DNA of 36,401 bases from Prorocentrum cordatum (taxonomy: Eukaryota > Sar > Dinophyceae > Prorocentrales > Prorocentraceae): positions 145,647 through 182,047 of the forward strand of contig CAUYUJ010019340.1 in the NCBI GenBank assembly GCA_963575745.1. The letters are read 5' to 3'. The position numbers and the translations under genes are program-made. Below the pieces are notes generated by a model. The model did not search any database. It was not told the DNA's origin and saw only the letters and a list, made by a program, of their open reading frames with translations. Position 1 is the stretch's first letter. Every line of letters begins with the position of its first letter. Positions 28,672 to 36,401 of this stretch are shown one piece after another.

Positions 28672-28674
28672 CTA
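28672..28674 (-). other. In-frame UAG between two parts of the Helitron polyprotein
   Basis: GAC GCT TAG CTG CAG CGG: the frames before and after this TAG are in the same phase (31068 and 28659 are both multiples of 3). The codons after it read LQRQVAELERLR, a helical heptad-like run that starts at once. The first ATG in the downstream frame is about 190 codons later. So it is either a point nonsense mutation or a readthrough stop. Confidence 0.8.
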
Positions 28675-31068
28675 AGCGTCCGGGGCCTCCCCCGCGAAGA
28701 ACCTGGGCGCGACGGGCACATACGACAGCATGCAGGTCGCCAGCACGTACCGCACGAAATCCTCGTGCTCCTCGTCGATGACCGTGGGGAGCTCCTCCTC
28801 GTCCGCCATGCCCCGCGGCTCCTCCTCCGCGTCCGCCATCTCTGCGTCCCCCTCCTCCTGCTCCCTCCGCTCCTTGTCGCCCTGCTCCTGCTCCTGCTCC
28901 TCCTGCTCCTGCTCCTCCTCACCCTGGTCCTCTTCCTCCTGCTCCTCTTCTTCCTCCTCCTCATCCTCCTCCCCGAGCGCCTCGCGGCGCGGCTCTTCGG
29001 CCGCCGGGGCGGCCATGGCTTCGCGGACCCGCCTGTATTTCGCCAAGGCAACGAAGACGTCGAGCCCGAGCGGGGCGCCCTGCAGCGCGTCCACGTGCTC
29101 CAGCAGGGCGCCCACGAGCGCGGTCTTCACCCGCCGAGCCAGCGCCCTGTCTGCCCTCTGGAACCTAGCGAACATATCCGCCGTGACCTCCGCGCGCCGC
29201 TCCTCCGCGAGGCAGTCGGCCGGGTCCTCCTCCTCCACCTGCTCCTCCTCCTCCTCGCCGAAAGCCTCCGCCTCATCCTCGGCCGCGCGATGCAGCAGCT
29301 CCTGCCGCCGCGCCTCGAGCGCCCGCGCCTCCGCCTCCCTGCTCTCGGCATCGCGCCGCGCGGCGGCCGCCTGCGCGCACTTCTGCCGCAGCGCGTCGAA
29401 GGTCGCGGGCGCGTTGAAGGACGCCGCGCGGCCCTTCCGCTCGTGGTTCGCGATGAAATTTGCCAACCTGCGCTCCTCGTCATCCTCCGCCTTCTCCACC
29501 GGCATCCTCTGGTGCTCCTCGCACCACGCCTCCAGCGCCTGGACCTGGATGAGATCCGCGTCCAGCGCCGCCTCCAGCTGCGCGCGCCAGCCCTCGCCCA
29601 GGCCCTCGACGCCACGCGCTCGGACGTGCTCCACCCAACGCGCGAGCAGATGCTCCTGCGGATCGTCGTCGTGACCGAAGCGCTGCGGCCCTCGCCGGTG
29701 CCTCTCCACGAAAGCCTCCACCTCGAGCACGCGCTCCTGCGCCGCCCGCCGCTGCCACGCGCGCCTGTTCACCAATGCATTGAACCGCTCCTTGTTCTCA
29801 TCATCCAACTCGTAGTGGCCAGTGCTGACATTATTGATCCACCGCGCTAGCTTCGCCTCCTCCTCGTCCTCTGCCCCCTGCTTCGGCAGCTCGTCGAGCA
29901 CCTCCACGTGCTCCTCGATGCGGTCCAGCATCGCGCGGGCGCGCGCGCGCCTCTCCTCCCGCCGGTCCACGAGCCCGTCGAACCGCGCGCGCCGCTCGGG
30001 CGTCAACGGGAAATGCCCCGTGCTCACGTTGTGCACCCATGTCCCAAGGGCGGACTCCTTCTGCGCTGGAACGCGGTCGTGCTCAGCCACGTGCCTCGCC
30101 AGCTCGCCCAGCATCTCCTCCGAGTGGTCCCGCGATCGCGCCTCCGCGCCAGCACGCTGCACACCGCTCATGTCGATGCCCAGGTGCGCCGCGAGCGCAG
30201 CCCTGTACACCTCAATGTCCAATCGCTTGCGGTCCGGGCCATCCCAGCGCCGCGAAGACGGCACCCCAGTCTCGCGGTCGCCCCGCAATCGCGCAACCAA
30301 TTTTTCCAATTCAGCGAAACTCATCCGGGCCAACGCGGCCCGTGCCGCGCGCGCGGTCAGGAACTCCGCCACGCGCCCGTTCTTGCAAACCACCCCCCGC
30401 GCGCTGCGCCCAGACGAAAGCCGCTCTGGCGACGCGTCGCGCAACAGGGGGCGCGGCACGACGGGGAGCAGCACACGGTGTGCAAGGTGCCCGTTCCGCT
30501 CGGCCGCCGCCTCCGTCCGCCGCGCCCACTCCGCCTCCCGCCGCGCACACCGAGCCCGCCGGCACGACGCGCGGCACGCTTTCCGGAGCGATTTCTGCTC
30601 GCGCTCCGCCGCCTCCAGCGCGGAATCATCGACGACCTCCTCATGGATCACGTCGTGCTCTGCGAGCAAACACTCCTGCACCCGGTCATCCCATGCGCGC
30701 GACTCCCGGGCCGGCGCCGAGCGCTCCGCGCACCGCCCCCGAGATCCGGGACCGCCCCCCGCCCGGGTCCCGTCCCCGTCCCCGTCTTCGTCCCGGTCCC
30801 GGCCCCGGTCCCGGCCCCGGCCCCGGTCCCCGTCCCGGTCCCGGTCCCGGTCGTCGGTCGTCGTCGTCGTCGTCGTCGGCGCCGCCCCCCTCCTCGTCCT
30901 CGTCCTCCTCCTCCTCCTCCTCCTCCTCCTCCTCCTCTTCCTCTTCCTCCTCCTCCCCCTCCTCCTCCTCTCCTCCTCCTCCTCTCTCCTCCTCCTCCTC
31001 CTCCTCTTTCTTTCCTCCTCCCCCTCGTCCTCCTCCTCCTTCTCCTCCTCCATGTCCGCCAAAGCCAT
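28672..31068 (-). CDS. Helitron polyprotein, N-terminal part with helicase-associated-like repeats
   Basis: 798 codons from the ATG at 31068, chosen for its good context (GCCATGG) and because everything upstream is tandem repeat opened only by a TTG at 31896. Order: a strongly charged head (Glu/Lys/Arg runs, then Asp-Arg-Gly repeats encoded by microsatellite DNA), a Cys/Arg-rich helical part, then about four repeats (about 30130-29400) with a core like 'LGTWVHNVSTGHFPLTPERR' and 'LARWINNVSTGHYELDDE'. These resemble helicase-associated (HA) domains, small helical modules around a conserved Trp. A Glu/Gln-rich acidic segment follows. The frame ends in TAG at 28674-28672, and the next ORF continues in the same phase directly after it. 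The role is unknown; the HA-like domains might bind nucleic acid. Confidence 0.65.
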   Translation of the reverse strand: MALADMEEEKEEEDEGEEERKRRRRRRREEEEERRRRGRRRKRKRRRRRRRRRRRTRTRRGAAPTTTTTTTDDRDRDRDGDRGRGRDRGRDRDEDGDGDGTRAGGGPGSRGRCAERSAPARESRAWDDRVQECLLAEHDVIHEEVVDDSALEAAEREQKSLRKACRASCRRARCARREAEWARRTEAAAERNGHLAHRVLLPVVPRPLLRDASPERLSSGRSARGVVCKNGRVAEFLTARAARAALARMSFAELEKLVARLRGDRETGVPSSRRWDGPDRKRLDIEVYRAALAAHLGIDMSGVQRAGAEARSRDHSEEMLGELARHVAEHDRVPAQKESALGTWVHNVSTGHFPLTPERRARFDGLVDRREERRARARAMLDRIEEHVEVLDELPKQGAEDEEEAKLARWINNVSTGHYELDDENKERFNALVNRRAWQRRAAQERVLEVEAFVERHRRGPQRFGHDDDPQEHLLARWVEHVRARGVEGLGEGWRAQLEAALDADLIQVQALEAWCEEHQRMPVEKAEDDEERRLANFIANHERKGRAASFNAPATFDALRQKCAQAAAARRDAESREAEARALEARRQELLHRAAEDEAEAFGEEEEEQVEEEDPADCLAEERRAEVTADMFARFQRADRALARRVKTALVGALLEHVDALQGAPLGLDVFVALAKYRRVREAMAAPAAEEPRREALGEEDEEEEEEEQEEEDQGEEEQEQEEQEQEQGDKERREQEEGDAEMADAEEEPRGMADEEELPTVIDEEHEDFVRYVLATCMLSYVPVAPRFFAGEAPDA

Positions 31069-32067
31069 GGCTATAGCGGAAACCCGGACAGGGACGCGGC
31101 AGACGTCGTCGTCGCCGTCGTCGTCGCTAGCAGCGAACGCGGAGATTTCCCCGGCGAGAACACGCTCATAAAAATCATTGCCTCCCAACCGTTTTTCGAC
31201 GCCTCCGGAACCCCATTTTGAACCGCCGTTTCTGACGCCTCCGGGAGACCATTTCAGACGCCTCTGGGGGTCCGTTTCGGACGCCTCCGGGGTACCCTTC
31301 CGGGGAACCATTTCGGACGCCTCCGAGCCTCTGGAGGACCGTTTCGGACGCCTCTGGGGGATCATCTCGGAGGCCTCTGGGGCAACCAGTTTGGACGCCT
31401 CCGAGACATCATTTCGGACGCCTCTGGGGGATCGTTTCGGACCGCCTCCGAGCCGGTTTTCGACGCCACCGCCGCCCGGGGCCGAGACCTGCATTTTCTG
31501 CTCGTCGTCCTCCTGGTTCTTTTCCTCCTCGTCCGCAGGCCGTTTTCGCACGCCTCCGGAGCGATTTTTGACGCCCCGGGGACGATTTTTAACGCCTCCC
31601 GGCCCGTTTCTGCCGCCGCCGCCGCCGCCGCCCGCGGCCGAATTCTCCGAGAAAAGACACGCCGGAGCGGGAAACTCGCACGGAAAATCCGCGTTAGTTT
31701 CCCCCTCACAGCCCGGTTTTCCAGAAAACGGTGCGCCAATCCGGGAAACGGGCGCCGGACAGGGAAAAGCCTGCGAAAATTTCGCGAGCGTTTCCCCCTC
31801 TGAGCGCCCTTTTCCAGAAACGTTTGTGTTACTCGGAGAGCCGCGCGCCGGACAGAAAAACGCCCGCGAAAAATCGCGAGCGTTTCCCCCTCCCAACGCG
31901 CAGTTCCCTGCGTCCAGGACCCCGCCCCGGCCCCTGGCCCCTGGGTTCCCGGCCCCGGCCCCGCGGTCGCAGGCCCCGGCCCGGCCCCCGGCCCCGCCCC
32001 CGCCCCCAAACCCACAAAAACATTTCCTGCCCGGAGGCTCGAATTGCGCCTTGCGCCCAGGCTGAAA
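31069..32067 (-). repeat. Repetitive region upstream of the Helitron frame
   Basis: There is no supported gene. From right to left: a GGCCCC-rich stretch (about 31920-32010); about three copies of a 93-bp repeat with 'gtttccccctc' at 31697, 31790 and 31882, two of them with the near-palindromes 'gcgaaaatttcgc' and 'gcgaaaaatcgcg'; a Gly/poly-GCC run (31612-31640); and a ~30-bp repeat 'tttcggacgcctc(c/t)gggg' at about 31180-31480. The minus-strand frame stays open through these to a TTG at 31896, but repeats in shifting phase point to non-coding DNA. This is where a promoter should be; I recognise no motif. Confidence 0.6.
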
Positions 32068-32092
32068 TGAGACTGGGGGATACCCAGTCTCA
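32068..32092. other. Hairpin beside the inferred Helitron edge
   Basis: A perfect 10-bp inverted repeat, TGAGACTGGG and CCCAGTCTCA, with a 5-nt loop (GGATA). It lies 16 bp from the point where satellite sequence resumes (32109). Helitron termini often carry such a hairpin near one end. Here it is on the 5' side of the coding strand, so it could equally mark the 3' end of another element. Confidence 0.6.
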
Positions 32093-32108
32093 CCGGCAGT
32101 AATACCTC

Positions 32109-34031
32109 ACTGGCGCCGGCGGTAAACCGTCAACCTTCTCTACCGCCGGGGGACTCGTAGAGCCCCTGACAATATATAATGTAGAAAAGAATTTCACAGA
32201 CAACGACTAGTGTTTCAGCAAAAGCGGTATTAAACCTCTCAAGACGATCTAACAAAACAAACGAACAGTTTTCCATCGAGCACGAGTATGAAACTAGTTT
32301 TCGACCTCTGAATTGCGACAGGCGGACGCACGCGTTGATGTCTGGGAATGGATTCCTTGATTCCCAGCTCTGCGCCCCCCCTACAGCCCCATACAGCCTG
32401 AGTAAGTGCAGAAAACCGAGAGTACCTCTCAGGAGACTTCGAATAATACAACAGTTTCGCGGATCTCGTTCGAGCAGCAGACCGAGTTCCGAGGCTCTCC
32501 CCCCGTGAACGAACGAACAATTGACTCGGCGCGCAGTGTCGAATAAGTTTGCGACCCTAGCTCGGCTAGCAGACCGAGTTCAGACCTCTGGATTCAACAG
32601 GCGAACGCGCCTGATCATTCTGAATGCATTAGCTGTGCTGACCAGCTCTGTAGTTGTCCTGAAGCTCGAGTTATCTTGAGAAAACCGACAGCGCGTATCA
32701 AGATGACTCGAAACGGCCGTTCCCGCCTGCCTGCTTTTTGGCCGTCAAAGTTACCCGATCGAGCTGAGATCAAGATGGCGAGCGGGAATAAGATCGAATA
32801 TCATGGGAGAAAATACTAGAGCTCTAACGAATGGTCAAATTTCGAGAACAAAATTTTGAACCGACCAAAAGTCACCAAAAGGTCCGTCGAGATTTTTCTT
32901 GCCAACTAGCTCTCCAGCTCCCCGGAATTACTCTTAAGCTTCCAGCAATAACTTGCTAAGGGAAGCTCTACGAGTTACTGGGCGCCGGCGGCAAACCGTC
33001 AACCTTGGTTACCGCCGGGGACTCGTAGAGCTTCCTGACCGCAATAATGTTGAAAAAATTTGCAGAGAAACGAATAGTTTTTTAGCCCAACTCGAGTATC
33101 AGACAGAGTTCGGATCTCTGACTGCGACAGACAAGCGCGTCTGATCTCGATTTCTGTGATTAACCGCCCTGCAGCCCCCATTACAGCCCGAATTAAGTGC
33201 AGAACGCCGACAGTAGCTCCCAAATGACTTGGAGAATGCGCACAGTTCGTGATTTTCTGGATCGCGGCAACAGACTGAGTTACCAGAGCTCTGGATTCGA
33301 CAGGCGAACGCGCCTTATGATTCTGAGTGCAATAGGTGTGCTTACCAGCACTCTAGCTGCCCCACAGCTCGAGCTAAGTAGAAAATACCGACAACGCGTA
33401 TTAAGTTGACTCGAATAATACGAATAGGTTTGCGGACCTAGCTCGGCTAGCAGACCGAGTTCAGACCTGTGGATTCAACAGGCGAACGCGCCTGATGATT
33501 CTGAGTGCGATAGGTGTGCTTACCAGCACTGTAGCTGCCCTACAGCTCGAGTTAAGTATAAAATACCGACAACGCGTTCAAGTTGACTCGAATAATACGA
33601 ATAGGTTTGCGGACCTAGCTCGGCTAGCAGACCGAGTTCAGACCTCTGGGTTCAACAGGCGAACGCGCCTGATCATTCTGCATGCATTAGCTGTGCTTAC
33701 AGCTCTGTAGCTGCCCTAGAGCTCGAGTTATGTTCGAAAAACCGACAGCGCGTATCAAGATGACTCGAAACGGCCGTTCCCGCCACCGTGCTTTTTGGCC
33801 TTCAAAGTTACCCGATCGAGCTGAGATCAAGATGGAGAGCGGGAATAAGATCGAATATCACGGGAAAAATTACTAGAGCTCTAACGAATGTTCAAATTTC
33901 GAGAACGAAATTTTCAACCGAGCAAAAGTCACCAAAAGTTCCGTCGAGATTTTTCTTGCCAACTAGCTCTCCAGCGCGCCGGAATTACTCTTAGCTTCCA
34001 GCTATAACTAGCTAAGGGAAGCTCTACGAGT
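32109..34031 (+). repeat. Higher-order satellite array, right block
   Basis: The block resumes in the middle of a palindrome ('actggcgccggcggtaaacc', right arm 32153-32163, diverged at its end). It then holds diverged monomers, the linker module (about 32690-32960), a complete palindrome (32961-33035), monomers near 33230, 33408 and 33585 (177 bp apart for the last two), another linker (33760-34016) and the left arm of a further palindrome (34017-34031). Orientation and order match 1-2577. Small open frames here are satellite and not supported as genes. Confidence 0.9.
32961..33035. repeat. Satellite palindrome, minimal copy without insertion
   Basis: Outer arms GGAAGCTCTACGAGT (32961-32975) and ACTCGTAGAGCTTCC (33021-33035). 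Inner inverted repeat GGCGGCAAACC (32987-32997) and GGTTACCGCC (33007-33016). Only 'tactgggcgcc' separates the left arm from the inner hairpin. It shows the unfilled form. Confidence 0.88.
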
Positions 34032-34662
34032 TATTCCCCGTCACACCCCGGGGCAGCTAGGGGAAAACCCAGCCGTCGGGGAGGAATGTATGCTCCTTGA
34101 GCCTGCGTCTTGCGCCACCAAGCCATCCGGGGGGATGCATGGACTGGGACGACGGTCTCTCATGGGATTGAGAAGGACCGCCATGCCCCGGAGGAAAGGA
34201 CGGCCGCCTTGGGGGCGACCGTCGAATCCGGTGTGTGCGCGTGCGTGCGTGCGTGTGTGTGTGTGGTTTGTGTGGCGCGCGTGTGTGTGCGCGCCGCGGC
34301 CGCCCAAGCGCCCGCACTCGCCCGCCCGGCGCGCCCCCGCCCCGCGCGCGCGCGCGGGGGTCCCGGGGCGGCCGCGCGGGGCGGAGCGCGGCGCTGGCGA
34401 GCCGGCGGCGCGGGCGATTTGTCGTCGTCGTCGCCGCCGCCGTCTCCCCCCTCTTCGTGCTCTCTTCCTCCTCTCTCCTGCTTTCCTCTTCTCCTGCTCC
34501 TTCTCCCGTGTTCTCCTTCCTCGTCCCTCCACTCTCTGTTGCTTTCTTGTCCCGCGCATTGTTTCAGGCGGCCTGGCAGAGGTCCCCGTGCGGCGTTCCG
34601 CGCTTGGCTTCGCTATCCGGGCTTTGGACGCACTGGGCGCCGGCGGTAAACCGTCAACCTTG
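34017..34662. repeat. Satellite palindrome, copy with about 600 bp inside, cut by a LINE
   Basis: The left arm is 34017-34031. The inner segment 'cactgggcgccggcggtaaacc' resumes at 34631 and breaks at 34662, where the right-hand LINE begins with its tail. The right arm is therefore displaced beyond the window. The 600 bp between (34032-34630) is described separately. Confidence 0.75.
34032..34630. other. Unassigned 600-bp sequence inside the palindrome
   Basis: GC-rich and not related to the satellite. The first 180 bp ('ccgtcacaccccggggcag' onward) look like the tail of a retroelement or pseudogene. A GT tract with CpG-rich runs follows (34226-34380), then a pyrimidine-rich part with TCC/CTT runs (34420-34560). 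The minus frame is open (His/Arg/Ala-rich), but nothing recognisable is encoded. Confidence 0.4.
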
Positions 34663-34679
34663 GTTTGTTTGTTTGTTTG
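34663..34679 (-). repeat. (CAAA)n tail of the right LINE
   Basis: Four CAAA units on the minus strand, at the exact junction between LINE and satellite. A simple-repeat 3' tail is typical of non-LTR elements and fixes the 3' end and orientation. Confidence 0.8.
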
Positions 34680-34699
34680 GACTCGCGTTCCCAGCTGGG

Positions 34700-36401
34700 T
34701 GCAGCTGGGCGAGGACCGGTCCCGCAGCAACACACGGGCAGCGCTGAGCAGCGCTTCGGCTGCCGACAGCTCACATTCTGTGACTGTAGCTCCTTCGAGG
34801 AGCCACGCGGCCTCGGCCACATCCCTCCAAACGAGGGGCACGGCACTAGAAACAGCAAACTCATGCCAGCAGGGAAGGGGCCCACGGTTCTCGCGGAAGC
34901 GATGCCTATCTCACTGGGATTGCACTGAGTATTGATTAAGCCGATCTGAAGCCAGAAACCACATCCTGATCCTTGCTGGTCAACCCCGCCATCAAAGCCT
35001 CCCCTGATAGCGAACGGTACGAGATAAGTTTCGAATGGAAATAGATAACAATGAGTTATGTAGAATGTGCGGCCATATCTGGCCTCATGCGTCAATTCAT
35101 CCGCTCGTGTATTGTCCTCCCTGAATTCGTGTCTCCATATCTCACGTCCCAAGGCAGCGGGCCTCAGATTGAAACACGCAGCGAGCTCAAAGGTACAATC
35201 AATCATGGCAGCTGTCCTCTTGCAGTAGCCACGATTCTCACATCTCCATTTACCCTGGAGCCAGGAGCAGATAAGTAGTGAGTCACCCTTGAACTCAGCA
35301 GCAAAACCCTCTGACGATATGTCCCACACAGTCGCACGCTCCTGGATCATCGCACATCGTATTGCAAGCTTGGCGGACTCTTTGGGGTCATACTTGGGGT
35401 GCAGAGGGTTGGTCGCGGTGTCGACCATCTGAGTATCGGCCTTCTCTCGAGCCTCAGGGGAGCCTCGAGGTCCATTAGGAGAGCCCTTCCAAGACACCAC
35501 AAAGTAATCATAGACCTTAGATTTGTTGTATTGTATAAGGAGTTGCTTCCATACCTCCAAGAATAGAACCCAATCACCCCGTACAGACTCCCACCACTTT
35601 TCCCCAAAGAACTGAATGTATGGGAACTGCCAAGACCGTCCGCCCACAGACACAGGGCCTCCACGAAGCCGTTTGCCCGAACTAGATAAGGCCCTGTTGC
35701 CGTGTTGTCGTAGAACCTCTGTTATTGTATCGCAAGCCGTGATCCAGCCCACATTGTACATCATAAGTGCACGTCGGGAGTCGCGAAAGGCCCTCCTCCC
35801 TCTTGAGACGGCAAGTGGCTCGTCTCTGAGAGCTTGGGCTGCTCCCTCTCCAGAGGGCATCGGCTGCGAGCGGGCAATGGAACAGGCGACCTGCGTGCAT
35901 AGATCCTCCAGGCGTCTCTCCATATCCGTAATCCTCCCCTCCACCTCCATCATAGTCGTAGCAGGAACATCCTCCCCCCGTCCCTCCGTAAAGCGAACAC
36001 GTTTAGCACGTTGAGTCGTTGATCCCTCCACCTCAACCTCCGTCCTTGCCGTCCTGTCCTCCTCCAAAGATAGTAATTATTGCCTCGTGGAGCGCATCAT
36101 GCCCCAGCTCTTCCAGCACAGCATCTGCACAGCCGATGGGAAACCCCCATCGCAGAAGATTGTCCTGACTCGTGTCAGTGCAGCTGGCCGACATACCTCC
36201 CACCCCACATCTCCTGGCTTCCTCCTCCCTGACATTCTCAGAAGACACATACCCTCGAACGCATGGAAAACCCTCACACACTCACTGTCAATCGTGATGG
36301 CCTCTGCTGCATATAAAAGGCGGCTCTGCACAGTCGATTGATATCGACGAAACTTCTTCACCAGAGGCAGCGCCCTGCACGTAAAATACTGCACCTGCGC
36401 A
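34700..36401 (-). pseudogene. Non-LTR polyprotein fragment with permuted RNase H-like tail, frame-broken
   Basis: From the right edge, the sequence after 'PLVKKFRRYQSTVQSRLLYA' matches the RT end of the left LINE ('PLSKKFQRWEQRVISIV'), followed by 'FHAFEG'. A TAA at about 36079-36077 breaks the frame; it reopens in the same phase to about 34920. The tail carries 'GDSLLICSWLQGKW' (D262 counted from 36067), 'RADELTHEAR' (D323) and 'RGGFDGGVDQQGSGCG' (D359). After a shift at about 34880-34930 another frame gives 'ATVTECELSAAEAL' (the E at about 34772). The order D, D, FDGG, ELSAAE equals that of the left copy. A segment at residues 1-60 is charged and helical. The gene is a pseudogene in this copy. 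Confidence 0.68.

Larger units (their letters stand above)
14963..32108 (-). mobile_element. Helitron-type rolling-circle transposon with a giant polyprotein
   Basis: The coding unit, HA-like repeats to USP, spans 31068 to 14963 on the minus strand. The right limit at 32108 is inferred because the satellite resumes at 'actggcgccggcgg' (32109). The left limit is unknown: canonical 5'-TC and CTRR-3' ends could not be fixed. Assignment rests on a Rep domain with an HUH motif and a YxxDYxxK tyrosine motif, a DUF6570-like domain upstream, and a PIF1 helicase downstream, the standard Helitron order. Unusual additions are the N-terminal HA-like repeats, two Cys/His clusters and a USP protease. The reading frame breaks at four points (UAG at 28674, TGATG at 23517, shifts near 22470 and near 19840). 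Confidence 0.85.
34663..36401 (-). mobile_element. Second LINE-like element, runs off the right edge
   Basis: A paralogue of the left LINE on the minus strand. Its 3' end is a (CAAA)n tail (34663-34679) joined to the satellite palindrome at 'ccgtcaaccttgg', as expected for target-primed insertion. It contains an RT C-terminal region and the same RNase H-like tail as the left copy. The 5' part lies outside the window. Unlike the left copy it has almost no 3' UTR. Confidence 0.75.

Noticed and set aside
25453-29850. Plus-strand frame of 1,465 codons opposite the Helitron gene
   Set aside because: It is the complement of recognisable Rep, zinc-finger and HA-like coding sequence. It is Leu/Arg/Pro-rich with no domain, a consequence of high GC at third positions.
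31069-31896. Extension of the first Helitron ORF to 31896
   Set aside because: It opens with TTG and consists of 30-bp and 93-bp tandem repeats; the ATG at 31068 has a better context.
1-36401. Spliced-leader relicts, telomere repeats, tRNA or rRNA genes
   Set aside because: None recognised by eye. The tRNA-like boxes in the satellite are too weak to call a gene.

Overview
The window looks like repeat-rich nuclear DNA of a eukaryote with GC-rich coding sequence. A dinoflagellate is the best guess (about 0.65). This rests on the mix of elements: a Helitron-type giant replicase, a tyrosine-recombinase (DIRS/Ngaro-like) retrotransposon, non-LTR retrotransposons with an RNase H tail, long CA-type microsatellites and higher-order satellite arrays. 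I recognise no ordinary host gene, tRNA, rRNA, CRISPR array or bacterial operon. All supported coding sequence is on the minus strand and belongs to transposable elements.

Layout. 1-2577: a higher-order satellite of about 1.06 kb per unit, made of 177-bp monomers, a linker module and a strong palindrome. Some palindromes carry extra DNA. 2578-5562: CA-rich microsatellite with repeated GC-rich modules. 5563-14316: a 5'-truncated non-LTR (LINE-like) element on the minus strand, split at 7511/14168 by a complete DIRS/Ngaro-like element of about 6.65 kb. That element has textbook split direct repeats and three ORFs (gag-like, RT-RNase H, tyrosine recombinase). 14316-14962: GC module, a second short LINE 3' end with an 11-bp target duplication, and CA repeats. 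14963-31068: one giant minus-strand Helitron coding unit of about 5,370 codons. 31069-32108: its repetitive upstream region, ending near a 10-bp-stem hairpin. 32109-34662: the satellite again, in the same orientation. 34663-36401: a second LINE, running off the right edge.

The Helitron protein, N to C: a basic/acidic low-complexity head, helicase-associated-like repeats, an in-frame UAG, a Cys/His cluster, a C2H2 finger, a DUF6570-like domain, the Rep domain (HUH motif and Tyr motif), a zinc-binding HxH/CxxC segment, a PIF1 superfamily 1 helicase, a complete USP-type ubiquitin protease, and a second Cys/His cluster. The frame breaks at four places: one UAG, one TGATG overlap and two frameshifts. 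This copy is therefore either freshly damaged, affected by sequencing indels, or dependent on recoding.

The most interesting signals are (1) the USP deubiquitinase fused behind a Helitron Rep-PIF1 protein, (2) an RNase H with circularly permuted catalytic order in both LINE copies, (3) a satellite palindrome that holds different DNA at the same point in different copies, and (4) the DIRS/Ngaro insertion, whose CATG core allows exact reconstruction of the empty site.
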